Positions 8,338 through 18,061 of a stretch of 34,634 nt of DNA are shown here, one piece after another. How positions within the stretch are numbered: the first letter of the stretch is position 1; the number at the start of each line of letters is the position of its first letter. The position numbers and the translations under genes were made by a program. The notes below the pieces were generated by a model. That model saw nothing but the letters and a program-made list of their open reading frames with translations. It was not told the DNA's origin and searched no databases. Origin of the DNA: an uncultured Pelagibacteraceae bacterium (GTDB lineage Bacteria > Pseudomonadota > Alphaproteobacteria > Pelagibacterales > Pelagibacteraceae); the NCBI GenBank assembly GCA_902615425.1, contig CACMPD010000010.1, positions 1-34,634 on the forward strand. The letters run 5' to 3'.

Positions 8338-8928
8338 ATGAAAATCAGAAAAATTATTTTAATAATTTTTTTTTACTTTTTAACATTTGGAAATTCCTTT
8401 TCAATTGAAGCAGATATTTTCGTACAATCTACAGTTAATAGAGCTTCAAAAGTACTTTCTGAAAATTTATCAAAAAAAGAAAAAATTGACGAACTTAAGT
8501 TTATTGCAGAGGAGACTGTCGATATAAAGGGAATTGGCTTTTATACTCTTGGATCAATAAGAAAAAGCCTAGATGACAATCAAAAAAAGAGGTATTTAAA
8601 ATTATTCAGAGAATATTTTCTTAAAACCTTCTCTAGTAGATTGTCTGAATATACGAATCCTGAAATTGATGTTTATGACAAAGAAGTTTTGAGCAAAAAT
8701 TATACGATTGTAAATAGTGTTTTAAAAGGGACTTCAGAAAGACCAGAAGTAAAAATTGATTGGAGAATTTATACAAAAAATCCTGAAAATCCTTTAATCA
8801 GAGATTTAATAATAGAAGGCTTGAGTTTAGCCAGAACTCAAAAAGAGGAATTTGCGTCTATATTAAGTTCTAACAATAATGATATAAATGCGCTGTTTAA
8901 AACCTTAGAAGAATTTTCAAATAATTAA
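8338..8928 (+). CDS. mlaC: MlaC-family periplasmic phospholipid carrier
   Basis: About 196 aa, with a signal peptide (residues 1-20) ending near NSFSIEA. The mature part shows the MlaC/Ttg2D-type pattern: VNRASKVLSENL at the start, FIAEETVDIKGIGFYTLG, a YLKLFREYFLKTFSSRL segment, then the beta-rich half with VKIDWRIYTK and IIEGLSLARTQKEEF. MlaC carries phospholipid between MlaA at the outer membrane and the MlaFEDB importer at the inner membrane. I use the ATG at 8338; a TTG two codons earlier (8332) would extend it slightly. It begins 12 bases after mlaA, so the two are most likely co-transcribed. Confidence 0.88.
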   Translation: MKIRKIILIIFFYFLTFGNSFSIEADIFVQSTVNRASKVLSENLSKKEKIDELKFIAEETVDIKGIGFYTLGSIRKSLDDNQKKRYLKLFREYFLKTFSSRLSEYTNPEIDVYDKEVLSKNYTIVNSVLKGTSERPEVKIDWRIYTKNPENPLIRDLIIEGLSLARTQKEEFASILSSNNNDINALFKTLEEFSNN

Positions 8929-8939
8929 GTTTGATTATT

Positions 8940-9016
8940 TGGTGGGCCCGCCAGGACTCGAACCTGGGACCAATACATTATGAGTGTACTGCTCTAACCA
9001 ACTGAGCTACAGGCCC
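8940..9016 (-). tRNA. tRNA with CAT anticodon (elongator Met or Ile2)
   Basis: A normal cloverleaf with encoded CCA. Acceptor stem GGGCCTG pairs with CGGGCCC, D-arm GCTC/GAGC, anticodon loop CTCATAA (anticodon CAT), and a T-arm with the standard TTCGAGT loop. The paired first base excludes initiator tRNA. Whether it is elongator Met or the lysidine-modified Ile2 reading AUA cannot be settled from sequence by eye. Confidence 0.93.
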
Positions 9017-9213
9017 AAACAGATATTTATTTCTACTTTGTTTTCTTATTTTAATCAATAAACAAATCTAATTTAGATGAACTCTGTAAGTGGACCTCAA
9101 CTATTTTTGTAATGTCCATGTGTTGGCTTAGTATCTAATTAAAAGTCTTCTGATTACTATTATCAAATTTATTTTTTTTTTTTGTTAAAACAAAAAATTA
9201 AATTACAATTATT
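9017..9213. other. Spacer between the two tRNA genes
   Basis: 197 bases, AT-rich, no open reading frame worth reporting. On the minus strand a short stretch (about 9094-9125) resembles the anticodon-to-variable-loop part of the adjacent tRNA-Val, and TGGAC/GTCCA could pair as a 5-bp stem, but no cloverleaf can be drawn. Confidence 0.4.
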
Positions 9214-9288
9214 TGGTGGGCCGTGTTGGTTACGCTCCAACTACCCCTGCAATGTCAATGCAGTACTCTACTATTGAGCTAACGGCCC
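9214..9288 (-). tRNA. tRNA-Val(GAC) with aberrant D- and T-loops
   Basis: 75 bases including encoded CCA. Helices are intact: acceptor GGGCCGT/ACGGCCC (7 of 7), anticodon stem CTGCA/TGCAG with loop TTGACAT (anticodon GAC), T-stem GTTGG/CCAAC. The T-loop is AGCGTAA instead of the near-universal TTCRANN, and the D-loop is AATAGTA with only one of the two conserved G18G19 residues; position 15 is A and position 48 is A instead of the usual G15-C48. Perfect stems argue against simple decay, but the lost tertiary contacts are striking. It lies 10 bases downstream of the rpoD stop, same strand. Confidence 0.8.
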
Positions 9289-9298
9289 AAAATCAATT

Positions 9299-11125
9299 TT
9301 AACTTTCTAAGAAACTTTTTAATTGTTTTGATCTACTTGGATGTTTAAGTTTTCTAAGAGCTTTAGCCTCAATTTGACGTATTCTTTCTCTAGTAACTGA
9401 AAACTGTAAACCAACTTCCTCAAGCGTATGATCAGTGTTCATACCCACTCCAAATCTCATTCTTAAAACTCTTTCTTCTCTTGGTGTCAATGTTGATAAT
9501 ATTTTAGTCGTAGCTTCTCCTAAATTTGATTTAATAGCTTGTTCAAGAGGAGCTAAAGCTTTTGTGTCCTCTATAAAATCTCCCAAACTACTATCTTCTT
9601 CATCACCAACAGGTTTTTCTAGTGACACGGGCTCTTTAGATATTTTTAGAACTTTTCTAACTTTATCTAATGGCATCCTCAGTTTTTTAGCTAGTTCTTC
9701 GGGAGTAGCCTCTCTTCCAAACTCACTTAAAATTAATCTCTGAGTTCTTACAATTTTGTTTATTGTTTCAATCATATGGACTGGAATTCGTATTGTTCTA
9801 GCTTGATCAGCGATTGATCTGGTGATTGCTTGTCTGATCCACCATGTTGCATATGTAGAAAATTTATAACCTCTTCTGTACTCAAATTTGTCAACCGCCT
9901 TCATCAATCCTATATTTCCCTCTTGGATCAAGTCTAAAAATTGTAATCCTCTGTTTGTATATTTTTTTGCTATTGAAATAACTAATCTTAAGTTTGCTTC
10001 CACCATTTCTTTTTTTGCAATTCTCGACTCTTTTTCACCTTTTTGAACTCTGCTCACAAGCTTTTTAAAATCTGTAACAGACATTCCAATTTTATGGCTA
10101 AATTCAACTAGCCTTTCACGAATATCCTTAAATTTTTCTTTATTTTTAGAAAAAAATTGTTTCCATATTAAATTTGTATCTAAAAATTTTTTAAGATTTG
10201 GGTTAATTTCGTTTCCAAGGTAAAATTTTAAGAACTCATTTCTTGGTATTTTATTATCTACAGCTAATCTTAAAAGATTTCCTTCTAGAGAAATAATTTT
10301 TTTATTCTCTATATAATGTTTCTGAACCAAATTTTCTAAAACTGATGGCGATAGTTGAAGAGATTTTATATCTTCAAGAATTTCATTTACGATTTTTTCA
10401 TAACTTTTTTCTTTTACTGGAGAAAAAGTTTTTGATTCTAAGATACAATTTAGCTTTTCTTTTTGATATTTTATTAGTTTATTATAATCCTTAGTTAATT
10501 TGTGAACAGTTTTTAGAACCTTTGGTTTAATTTCTGTTTCCATAGCAGCAAGCGTTGGATTAAAATCTTCTTCCCCTTCATCATTTGAAGTATCATCACC
10601 ATCTGTTTCACCTGAATTTTTTTGCTTCGCACTCGGACCTGTGGTTTCATCTTCCATATAATTTGTATCAATATCAATAATTTCCCTAACTAAAATCTCA
10701 TCTTTTTGAAGTTTCTCATTCCAATCAAAAAATTGTTGGGCTGTTAACGGACTTTGAGATAGTGCTATTAACATTACATCTTTTCCAGCTTCTATTCTTT
10801 TAGCAATGGCAATTTCACCTTCTCTAGATAAGAGTTCCACACCACCCATCTCCCTGAGATACATTCGAATAGGATCGTCACTTTTTTCAATAGTTTTTCC
10901 TTCCTCTTTAGAAGAACCATCTTTTTTTCGCAAAACCTTAAAATCTGATTTTTTTTCAACTAAAGAAATTTTTTCATCTAAGATATGAATAAACGCCTGT
11001 GATAAATTTTGATCTGAAAGATTTCTTTTCCCGAGTGATTTACTTAATTCCTCATATGTGATGAAACCTCTGTGGGTTCCACGTCCCATTAAACGAGCAA
11101 ACGATTTTGTAATTATTCTTTCCAC
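9299..11125 (-). CDS. rpoD: RNA polymerase primary sigma factor RpoD (sigma70)
   Basis: Housekeeping sigma factor of 608 aa. Residues 1-60 are a region 1.1-like domain ([13 protein letters not shown]). Region 1.2 starts at [17 protein letters not shown], followed by a non-conserved acidic insert ([15 protein letters not shown]). Region 2 shows [19 protein letters not shown] and [10 protein letters not shown], which reads the -10 box and melts DNA. Regions 3 and 4 follow, with REATPEELA and the helix-turn-helix [19 protein letters not shown] that reads the -35 box. The start codon is GTG at 11125; the conserved region begins within 15 residues, and no upstream in-frame start fits. It is the last gene of yqeY-dnaG-rpoD, separated from dnaG by 66 bases with a hairpin. 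Confidence 0.97.
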   Translation of the reverse strand: MERIITKSFARLMGRGTHRGFITYEELSKSLGKRNLSDQNLSQAFIHILDEKISLVEKKSDFKVLRKKDGSSKEEGKTIEKSDDPIRMYLREMGGVELLSREGEIAIAKRIEAGKDVMLIALSQSPLTAQQFFDWNEKLQKDEILVREIIDIDTNYMEDETTGPSAKQKNSGETDGDDTSNDEGEEDFNPTLAAMETEIKPKVLKTVHKLTKDYNKLIKYQKEKLNCILESKTFSPVKEKSYEKIVNEILEDIKSLQLSPSVLENLVQKHYIENKKIISLEGNLLRLAVDNKIPRNEFLKFYLGNEINPNLKKFLDTNLIWKQFFSKNKEKFKDIRERLVEFSHKIGMSVTDFKKLVSRVQKGEKESRIAKKEMVEANLRLVISIAKKYTNRGLQFLDLIQEGNIGLMKAVDKFEYRRGYKFSTYATWWIRQAITRSIADQARTIRIPVHMIETINKIVRTQRLILSEFGREATPEELAKKLRMPLDKVRKVLKISKEPVSLEKPVGDEEDSSLGDFIEDTKALAPLEQAIKSNLGEATTKILSTLTPREERVLRMRFGVGMNTDHTLEEVGLQFSVTRERIRQIEAKALRKLKHPSRSKQLKSFLES

Positions 11126-11163
11126 ACTAATATATTTGAGAAGTTGTATATAATAGCAAATTT

Positions 11164-11189
11164 AAAAAAATCCATTATTAATTTAATGG
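11164..11189 (-). terminator. Terminator/attenuator-like hairpin between dnaG and rpoD
   Basis: On the minus strand CCATTA and TAATGG (11189-11184 and 11177-11172) form a perfect 6-bp stem with a 6-base loop, followed by ATTTTTTT (U-tract 11170-11164). It begins 2 bases after the dnaG stop. The stem is weak (two G-C pairs), so partial read-through into rpoD is likely. Confidence 0.5.
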
Positions 11190-11191
11190 TA

Positions 11192-12967
11192 TTAATTGAT
11201 ATTTTGCTTTTTTTTTAGCTCTTTTAGCTCATTAAAAGTTGTCTCACTCAAATCCTTTGAAAATTTCGATTCTAGTTCTTGTATCCTAAATTCTAAATCA
11301 TAATTATTTAAATCACGAGCAATGTCCTCTAATAAATCAATAATTTCATGATCCTTATTGGACTTCTTTTGCAAAATGTGTTTGATGGGAGCGAATTTTG
11401 TAATTTTATCAATTAACTGACTATCAATATCTAGCTTATTAATAGCCAGATCACTATCAGATTCTAATTTAGAAATTATTTTTTCAAAAATTTGTTTATT
11501 TACCTCAGAAAATAATTTTATATCTTTAAGTAAATGAATGTGATCACGCATCAAATCTAAGTTATTAAAAATGAGATAAATTAATGAAAATTCTTTTAAT
11601 TCTACACCTGACAATGATTGACTTTCATTGTAATACTTCTTGGTTTTTTCTAAAGATCTAGTTTTTTTCATATAAAAGTTTTTTTGATTTTGACTTGTAT
11701 ATGGGGTTAATCCAGAAATTTTTTCCATGAAATATTCTAAAACATATTTTTTAATATAATTATCTTTTATTGTATTAGCTATAGATCTAAGTTTTTTTTC
11801 AAAAATTGCCATAGAGGAAGGGTTATTTTGAGTATTTTTTTTATAATGATTAAATATAAATTGATGTATTAATATTTTGTTTTGTTTTGAATAATCAAAA
11901 AAATAATCTTTACCATTTTTATTCACAAAACTATCTGGATCTTCTTGATCCGGTAAAAATAAAAATGATATTTGTTTTTCAGGTTTCATGTCTTTTATAG
12001 AATTTTCTGCGGCTCTTAAGGCTGCCCTATAACCACTCTCATCACCATCAAAACAAATAATAATATCATTAAAAAACTGATTAAGAGTAAATATTTGTTT
12101 ATCTGTTAGAGAAGTACCTAAATTAGCAACAACATTTTCTATTCCGTTTCTACTTAAACCAACCACATCCATATAGCCCTCAACCAGAAAAATATTGTCA
12201 AAACTATTAGACAATTTTCTTGCTAAATCTAAATTGTATAAGTTAGATCCTTTTTTAAAAAATAATGTTTCTGGGGAATTTACATACTTAGCAAGAAAAT
12301 CGCTTTTTTCTATTATTCTTCCCCCTAAAGCAATTGGTTGTCCTGAAATATTATTGATTGGAAAAATTAATCTTCCTCTAAATCTTTCAACATAAATATT
12401 TTTCTTTTCATCTAAATAAAATAATCCTGTTTCTAGCAAATCATCAATTTGATAATTTTTTTTTAATTCATCAAATAAATTTGGATTTTTTTCTACAAAA
12501 CCCATCCTAAATTTTTTAACTTGATTTTTGTCAAGTGATCTATTTTTAAGATAATCTCTTGCTTTAAAATATTTTTCATTTTTCAAAAGTTGATTGTGAT
12601 AAAAGTCTACATATTCCGAGAAAATAGATGAGTATATTTTCCACTTTTTTTCTCTTTCTTCATCTTGTTTTGAAAAAATGTAGGGTTGCATACCAGCTAA
12701 ATTTGCCAAATGCTTTACAGCCTCACCAAATTTAAAATTTTGAGTTTTCATTACAAAATCAAAAATATTTCCATGTTCGGATGTTGCAAAACAATGATAA
12801 AATTCTTTTTCATCATTTACAGTGAAGGATGGGGTTTTTTCATTTTTAAATGGTGAAAGTCCAACATATTCTTTACCTCTTTTTTTTAAACTGACATATT
12901 TTGAAACTACTGTTGACACTTTTAATCTTGTTTTAATTTCCTCTAAATACTCTTTTGGATATTTCAT
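11192..12967 (-). CDS. dnaG: DNA primase DnaG
   Basis: Primase of 591 aa that synthesises RNA primers at the fork with DnaB helicase. The N-terminal zinc-binding-type domain (1-100) is followed by the catalytic core with the DFDELKK-like region and the TOPRIM fold (VEGYMDVVGL near residue 260, then CFDGDESGY), and a helical C-terminal DnaB-interaction domain. Odd: in the zinc ribbon the usual C-x2-H...C-x2-C ligands read S38, K41, C59 and T62, so only one is kept and zinc cannot bind in the standard way. I recall similar loss in other alphaproteobacterial primases, so this is probably lineage-wide. The ATG lies 2 bases after the yqeY stop. Confidence 0.95.
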   Translation of the reverse strand: MKYPKEYLEEIKTRLKVSTVVSKYVSLKKRGKEYVGLSPFKNEKTPSFTVNDEKEFYHCFATSEHGNIFDFVMKTQNFKFGEAVKHLANLAGMQPYIFSKQDEEREKKWKIYSSIFSEYVDFYHNQLLKNEKYFKARDYLKNRSLDKNQVKKFRMGFVEKNPNLFDELKKNYQIDDLLETGLFYLDEKKNIYVERFRGRLIFPINNISGQPIALGGRIIEKSDFLAKYVNSPETLFFKKGSNLYNLDLARKLSNSFDNIFLVEGYMDVVGLSRNGIENVVANLGTSLTDKQIFTLNQFFNDIIICFDGDESGYRAALRAAENSIKDMKPEKQISFLFLPDQEDPDSFVNKNGKDYFFDYSKQNKILIHQFIFNHYKKNTQNNPSSMAIFEKKLRSIANTIKDNYIKKYVLEYFMEKISGLTPYTSQNQKNFYMKKTRSLEKTKKYYNESQSLSGVELKEFSLIYLIFNNLDLMRDHIHLLKDIKLFSEVNKQIFEKIISKLESDSDLAINKLDIDSQLIDKITKFAPIKHILQKKSNKDHEIIDLLEDIARDLNNYDLEFRIQELESKFSKDLSETTFNELKELKKKQNIN

Positions 12968-12969
12968 GA

Positions 12970-13431
12970 CTATTTATTAAGTAATTGTTTTATCAGCGCT
13001 CCTGCTTTGGAGAAATCAATTTCATCTGCATGTTGTTTTTTTAATTCTCCTATAACTTTGCCCATATCTTTTACTGAATTAGCACCTACTTTAGATATTA
13101 TCTCTTCACATATTTTTTTTGTATCTTCCTCATTTAATTGTTTTGGTAAAAAACTTGATAAAATATCATATTCATTCTGCTCAACTTCCAAAAGATCAGA
13201 CCGATTATTTTTTTTATAAATTTCAATTGATTCGGCTCTTTGTTTCATCATCTTCCTAAATAATTTTTTAATATCTTCATCGTCAGTCTCTTTTTTATTT
13301 GGACCAGATCTATTTAAGATATCCAAATCCTTGATGGAGGATAGAATTAACCTGTAAGTTGAGATTTTAGTTTTATCTTTTGATTTAAGCGACTTTTTAT
13401 ATTCAGTTTCTATGGTCTCTTTTAAGGACAT
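12970..13431 (-). CDS. yqeY: GatB/YqeY domain protein
   Basis: 153 aa YqeY-family protein: an all-helical domain similar to the tail of the amidotransferase subunit GatB. Family patterns visible are YRLILSSIKDLDI near residue 27, the middle helix with MMKQRAESIEIYKKNNRSDL, and the C-terminal VKDMGKVIGELKKQHADEID with ALIKQLL. The precise role is not established; association with tRNA or with Asn/Gln-tRNA amidation has been suggested from the domain. It is the first gene of yqeY-dnaG-rpoD, a common alphaproteobacterial order. Its 5' end faces carA across a 125-base divergent spacer. Confidence 0.9.
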   Translation of the reverse strand: MSLKETIETEYKKSLKSKDKTKISTYRLILSSIKDLDILNRSGPNKKETDDEDIKKLFRKMMKQRAESIEIYKKNNRSDLLEVEQNEYDILSSFLPKQLNEEDTKKICEEIISKVGANSVKDMGKVIGELKKQHADEIDFSKAGALIKQLLNK

Positions 13432-13471
13432 AATTTTTAATCTACTTTAAAGAAAAAATTCTTCAAAAGAA

Positions 13472-13491
13472 AAATTGTTTTTTTACAATTT
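13472..13491. repeat. 7-bp inverted repeat in the yqeY/carA divergent spacer
   Basis: AAATTGT (13472-13478) and ACAATTT (13485-13491) around a 6-base T/A loop. On the minus strand it would form a hairpin in the yqeY leader followed by a U-rich run; on the plus strand it lies just before TATAAT (13492-13497), a possible carA -10 without a good -35. Confidence 0.35.
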
Positions 13492-13540
13492 TATAATACA
13501 TCTCTGTTGCGATAATAAACCTTTTATTGTATTAACCTTT

Positions 13541-13552
13541 AACTCATGAGTT
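13541..13552. promoter_or_regulatory. 12-bp perfect palindrome just before the carA start
   Basis: AACTCATGAGTT is a perfect 12-bp palindrome ending 4 bases before the carA TTG codon. Two AACCTTT copies (13519-13525 and 13534-13540) lie immediately upstream. Whether this is an operator or a translational element cannot be told. Confidence 0.3.
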
Positions 13553-13556
13553 GTAA

Positions 13557-14750
13557 TTGATCAAAAAAGCAAAAAATAATAGCTCAAAAATTTCTCAAAC
13601 TCATACAGGTATTTTAGTTCTAGAAAATAAAAAAGTTTTTAAAGGTATTGGAATTGGTTATGAAGGCGTCGCAACAGGAGAGGTGTGCTTTAATACGTCA
13701 TTAACTGGCTATCAAGAAATCATATCTGACCCTTCTTATGCAGGTCAAATTATTAATTTTACTTTTCCTCACATTGGAAATGTTGGAACCAATCAAGAGG
13801 ATCATGAGTCAGATAAAATCTGGACTAGAGGAGTAATTTTTAATTCTGAAATAACTAATCCCTCAAATTATAGATCATTTTTGCATTTAGATTATTGGCT
13901 TAAAAAAAACAAAATTATTGGTATCACTGGATTAGATACTAGAAACCTTACAAATTTCATTAGAGATAAAGGGGCCCCTAAAGGTACCATTTGTTATTCA
14001 AATAAAGGAAAATTCAGTATTAACAAACTCACAAATACAACAATAAGATGGAGTGGTTTAAAAAATTTAGATCTTGCCGAGGTCGTATCCACCAGAAAAA
14101 ATTATATTTGGAAAGGGCTTAAAACTTGGAAAAAAGAAACTGGTTTTGAGAAAAATAAAAAAAGGTCTTTGCATGTTGTTGCAATTGACTATGGAATAAA
14201 AAAAAATATTTTAAGATATTTTTCAAACTTTAATTGTAAAGTTACTGTTGTTCCGTGTAAGACTTCTGCGGAAAAAATATTGAGTCTTAAGCCAAATGGA
14301 ATTTTTTTATCTAATGGGCCTGGGGATCCAGCAGCAACTGGCAAATACGCGATCAATATTATCAAAGACCTTATTAAAAAAAATTTACCAATATTTGGTA
14401 TTTGTTTAGGTCATCAAATTCTTGCACTGGCCCTTGGGGGTAAAACAAAAAAAATGAAATTAGGTCATAGAGGAGCAAACCATCCAGTAAAAAATTTAAT
14501 TCATGATAATGTCGAAATCACTAGTCAAAATCATGGTTTTGAAGTAGTTAAAGAAACATTGCCAAAAAATATTGAGGTTACTCATAAGTCTTTATTCGAT
14601 GGTAGTATTGAAGGCATAAGATTAAAAAATAAACCAGTATTTTCTGTTCAGTATCATCCGGAGTCCAATCCAGGGCCGCAAGATAGTGTTTATTTATTTC
14701 AAGAATTTATTCATAACATAAAAAGAAATGCCAAAAAGAAAAGACATTAA
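13557..14750 (+). CDS. carA: Carbamoyl-phosphate synthase small subunit CarA
   Basis: Glutamine amidotransferase subunit (397 aa) that releases ammonia from glutamine and channels it to CarB for carbamoyl phosphate, the precursor of pyrimidines and arginine. The N-terminal CPS small-chain domain starts at [11 protein letters not shown] and includes [15 protein letters not shown]. The class I glutamine amidotransferase domain has LSNGPGDP, the nucleophile elbow GICLGHQ with Cys283, and the His/Glu pair in YHPESNPGP. The start is taken as TTG at 13557: no ATG or GTG lies between the preceding in-frame stop and the conserved domain. The end overlaps carB by 23 bases, so the subunits are probably translationally coupled. 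Confidence 0.95.
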   Translation: MIKKAKNNSSKISQTHTGILVLENKKVFKGIGIGYEGVATGEVCFNTSLTGYQEIISDPSYAGQIINFTFPHIGNVGTNQEDHESDKIWTRGVIFNSEITNPSNYRSFLHLDYWLKKNKIIGITGLDTRNLTNFIRDKGAPKGTICYSNKGKFSINKLTNTTIRWSGLKNLDLAEVVSTRKNYIWKGLKTWKKETGFEKNKKRSLHVVAIDYGIKKNILRYFSNFNCKVTVVPCKTSAEKILSLKPNGIFLSNGPGDPAATGKYAINIIKDLIKKNLPIFGICLGHQILALALGGKTKKMKLGHRGANHPVKNLIHDNVEITSQNHGFEVVKETLPKNIEVTHKSLFDGSIEGIRLKNKPVFSVQYHPESNPGPQDSVYLFQEFIHNIKRNAKKKRH

Positions 14751-17700
14751 AAAAATATTAGTTGTTGGAGCTGGCCCAATCATCATCGGACAAGCATGTG
14801 AATTTGATTATTCAGGAACACAAGCTTGCAAAGCTCTTAAGGATGAAGGTTATAAAGTAATTTTGATAAACTCAAATCCTGCTACCATAATGACAGATCC
14901 AGATGTTGCAGACAAAACCTATATTGAACCAATAACTTTAGATGTTTTAGAAAAAATTCTTAAAAAAGAAAGACCTGATGCAATTCTTCCTACAATGGGG
15001 GGTCAAACTGCTCTTAATCTAGCTATGGAGGCTGAAAAAAAAGGGATTTTAAAAAAATATAAAATTGAACTTATTGGAGCTAATTCAAAGGCAATTTCAA
15101 ACGCTGAAGATAGAAAAAAATTTAGAAAAAATATGATAGAAATTGGTTTAGATTTACCTAAATCTGAAATCGTAAACAACTATAATCAAGCCGCAAGAGT
15201 TCTAAAAAAAATTGGTTTGCCTGCAATCATAAGACCCGCTTTTACACTTGGCGGGCTTGGTGGAGGAATAGCAAAAACAAAGAGTGAATATCTCAAAATT
15301 CTGAAAAATGGATTACATGAGTCTCCTGTTAGCCAGGTTTTAGTTGAAGAATGCTTGGAGGGTTGGAAAGAATTTGAGATGGAAGTCGTTAGGGATAAGA
15401 AAGATAATTGTATCATTATTTGTTCCATTGAGAATATTGATCCAATGGGGATACATACAGGTGACTCGGTAACTGTTGCGCCAGCACTTACTCTCACTGA
15501 TAAAGAATACCAGGTTATGAGAAATGCATCTATCGCATGTTTAAGAAAGATTGGGGTTGAGACAGGTGGATCCAATGTTCAATTCGCAATTAATCCTAAA
15601 AATGGTCGAATGGTTATAATTGAGATGAACCCACGTGTATCAAGATCATCAGCTTTGGCATCTAAAGCAACTGGATTTCCAATTGCAAAAGTAGCAGCAA
15701 AATTAGCTGTCGGATATACTTTAGATGAACTCAAAAATGAAATTACCAAAGTTACTCCAGCATCATTTGAACCAAGTATCGATTATGTAGTAACCAAAAT
15801 ACCAAGATTTACTTTTGAGAAATTTTCAACCTCACCTGCAACTCTTGGTACTTCAATGAAATCTGTTGGTGAGGCTATGGCAATAGGGAGAAATTTTAAA
15901 GAGTCTCTTCAAAAAGCTTTGATATCTTTAGAAACTGGTTTTTCAGGTCTTGATAGAATATTTAATTTATCAAAACAGCAGATTGAAAAAAAACTAAAAG
16001 AAAATATTCCTAACAAAATTTTATTGGTTGCTGAGGGGATAAGAAAAAAAATTAGTTTAGATAGGATTTTTAAATTATCAAAAGTTGACCCATGGTTTCT
16101 AGGCCAAATTAAAGAAATTGTTGATTGTGAAATAAATTTAAAAAAAATAGGACTGCCAAAAAATTTTACAGAATTTAATAGGATTAAATCTCTAGGTTTC
16201 TCAGATAAAAAATTATCAGAATTAACAAATCTTACTGAGGATGTTGTTAGAAAAAAAAGGATAGCACTTAAAATATTACCTGTTTATAAAAAAGTTGACA
16301 CCTGTGCTGCTGAATTTAAATCTTTCACCCCATACATGTATTCAACTTATCAAAGAAACTTTTCAATAGTTTCAGAGTGTGAGGCGGAGCCGACTAGTAA
16401 AAAAAAAATAATTATTCTAGGAGGAGGGCCAAATAGAATTGGTCAAGGAATAGAATTTGATTATTGTTGTTGCCAAGCAAGCTTTTCTTTAAAAGATGCT
16501 GGGTTTGAAACGATTATGGTAAATTGTAATCCTGAAACAGTTTCTACTGATTACGATACCAGTGACCGACTTTATTTTGAACCTTTAAAAGAGGAATTCG
16601 TTTTTAATATCATTAAAAAAGAACAAATGAATGGAAACCTAATTGGTATTATTGCTCAGTTTGGTGGTCAAACTCCAATAAAACTAGCTAGATTTTTACA
16701 TCAAAATAAATTACCAATTTTAGGAACTCAATACAGCTCTATAGATTTGGCGGAGGATAGAGATAGATTTAGAAATTTATTAAATAAATTGAAATTAAAA
16801 CAAGCAAAAAGTGGAATTGCAAAAACTTATAAAGAAGCGATCAATATTGCTGATAAAATTGGATTACCTTTAATGGTAAGACCTTCATATGTTTTAGGTG
16901 GAAGAGCAATGGAAATAGTTTATGAAAAAGGTCAATTAAAAAATTTTATTGAAGAAGCCTTTAAAGCTGCAGAAAAAAATCCAATTTTAATCGACAAATT
17001 TATTGATCATGCAATGGAAGTTGACGTTGATGCAATATCTGATGGTAAAGAGGTATATGTAGCCGGTATTATGCAGCATATTGAAGAAGCTGGTATTCAT
17101 TCTGGGGACTCTGCTTGTAGTTTGCCTCCAATATCTATTAAACCATTTTTAGTAAAGGAAATTGAAAATCAAACTAAAAAACTAGCTTTAGCTTTAAAAG
17201 TCAAAGGTTTCATGAATATCCAATTTGCAATAAAAAAAGATGAAATTTATGTGATTGAAGTAAATCCTCGAGCCAGCAGAACTGTACCTTTTGTATCCAA
17301 AGCAAAAGGTTTGCCATTAGCAAAAATAGCATCAAGAGTAATGGCTGGTGAGAAATTATTGAAATTCAATTTGAGGGAAAAATCAAAAGGAATGTATGCA
17401 GTCAAAGAAGCAGTATTTCCTTTTAATAAATTTCCAAATAGCGACTTACTTCTTGGTCCTGAAATGAAATCAACGGGTGAAGTAATGGGATTTGATAAAA
17501 ATTTTGGCATGGCATTTGCAAAAAGTCAAATTGCTGCTGCGAATTCACTTCCAAAAAACGGTCTTGCATTTATATCTTTGAAAAACTCTCATAAGGATGA
17601 GGGGATAGGTCTGGCTAAAGATTTAATTAAATTAAATTTTAAGTTAAGTGCAACTAAAGGCACTGCAGAGTACATTCGAAAACATGGAATGAAATGTAAA

Positions 17701-17955
17701 ATTATAAATAAAGTCAGCAGCGGAACACCTCACATAGTAGACGTTTTAGATTCAAAAAAAATAGCACTTGTAATCAATACTGGCGGAGGAAATAGTGAGC
17801 ATCGAATAAACGATGCTATTGCACTGAGAAGAGCAACTTTAAAAAATAAAGTTCCATATTGTACAAATATGTCAACTGCTCAAGCATGTTTGGAAGCAAT
17901 AAAATCTCTTAAAACAAAAAAACTTGATGTCATTGCACTGCAAGAACTAAAATAA
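14728..17955 (+). CDS. carB: Carbamoyl-phosphate synthase large subunit CarB
   Basis: Synthetase subunit of 1075 aa that makes carbamoyl phosphate from bicarbonate, ammonia and two ATP. The two homologous halves are plain. The first has [19 protein letters not shown] near residue 10, [12 protein letters not shown] and [19 protein letters not shown]. The second has [19 protein letters not shown] near residue 565, [14 protein letters not shown] and [19 protein letters not shown]. The C-terminal MGS-like allosteric domain (about 940-1075) includes [11 protein letters not shown]. Length is normal for the family and no frame disruption is seen. A terminator-like hairpin follows within 30 bases. 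Confidence 0.97.
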   Translation: MPKRKDIKKILVVGAGPIIIGQACEFDYSGTQACKALKDEGYKVILINSNPATIMTDPDVADKTYIEPITLDVLEKILKKERPDAILPTMGGQTALNLAMEAEKKGILKKYKIELIGANSKAISNAEDRKKFRKNMIEIGLDLPKSEIVNNYNQAARVLKKIGLPAIIRPAFTLGGLGGGIAKTKSEYLKILKNGLHESPVSQVLVEECLEGWKEFEMEVVRDKKDNCIIICSIENIDPMGIHTGDSVTVAPALTLTDKEYQVMRNASIACLRKIGVETGGSNVQFAINPKNGRMVIIEMNPRVSRSSALASKATGFPIAKVAAKLAVGYTLDELKNEITKVTPASFEPSIDYVVTKIPRFTFEKFSTSPATLGTSMKSVGEAMAIGRNFKESLQKALISLETGFSGLDRIFNLSKQQIEKKLKENIPNKILLVAEGIRKKISLDRIFKLSKVDPWFLGQIKEIVDCEINLKKIGLPKNFTEFNRIKSLGFSDKKLSELTNLTEDVVRKKRIALKILPVYKKVDTCAAEFKSFTPYMYSTYQRNFSIVSECEAEPTSKKKIIILGGGPNRIGQGIEFDYCCCQASFSLKDAGFETIMVNCNPETVSTDYDTSDRLYFEPLKEEFVFNIIKKEQMNGNLIGIIAQFGGQTPIKLARFLHQNKLPILGTQYSSIDLAEDRDRFRNLLNKLKLKQAKSGIAKTYKEAINIADKIGLPLMVRPSYVLGGRAMEIVYEKGQLKNFIEEAFKAAEKNPILIDKFIDHAMEVDVDAISDGKEVYVAGIMQHIEEAGIHSGDSACSLPPISIKPFLVKEIENQTKKLALALKVKGFMNIQFAIKKDEIYVIEVNPRASRTVPFVSKAKGLPLAKIASRVMAGEKLLKFNLREKSKGMYAVKEAVFPFNKFPNSDLLLGPEMKSTGEVMGFDKNFGMAFAKSQIAAANSLPKNGLAFISLKNSHKDEGIGLAKDLIKLNFKLSATKGTAEYIRKHGMKCKIINKVSSGTPHIVDVLDSKKIALVINTGGGNSEHRINDAIALRRATLKNKVPYCTNMSTAQACLEAIKSLKTKKLDVIALQELK

Positions 17956-17959
17956 TTTT

Positions 17960-17988
17960 ACAATTAAAAGTTGTATATTTTTTTTTTT
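17960..17988 (+). terminator. Rho-independent terminator after carB
   Basis: ACAATT (17960-17965) and AGTTGT (17969-17974) form a 6-bp stem with one G-U pair and a 3-base loop, followed by a T-run to about 17988. The stem is weak, but the T-tract is long, 5 bases after the carB stop. Confidence 0.55.
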
Positions 17989-18000
17989 CTAAGTTATAAT
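17971..18000 (+). promoter_or_regulatory. Possible promoter of the 86-residue membrane protein gene
   Basis: TTGTAT (17971-17976) and a perfect TATAAT (17995-18000) with an 18-base spacer, giving a leader of roughly 55 bases before the ATG at 18062. It partly overlaps the carB terminator. Confidence 0.4.
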
Positions 18001-18061
18001 TGCCCAAAATGAGTAATCGTTAGGTTGTATTCATCAAATTTATTTTTTAAAATTTATTCAT

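Noticed and set aside
15186-15575. 129-residue minus-strand open frame inside carB
   Set aside because: Lies wholly within the strongly conserved carB frame, with no recognisable domain or start signal; antisense shadow.
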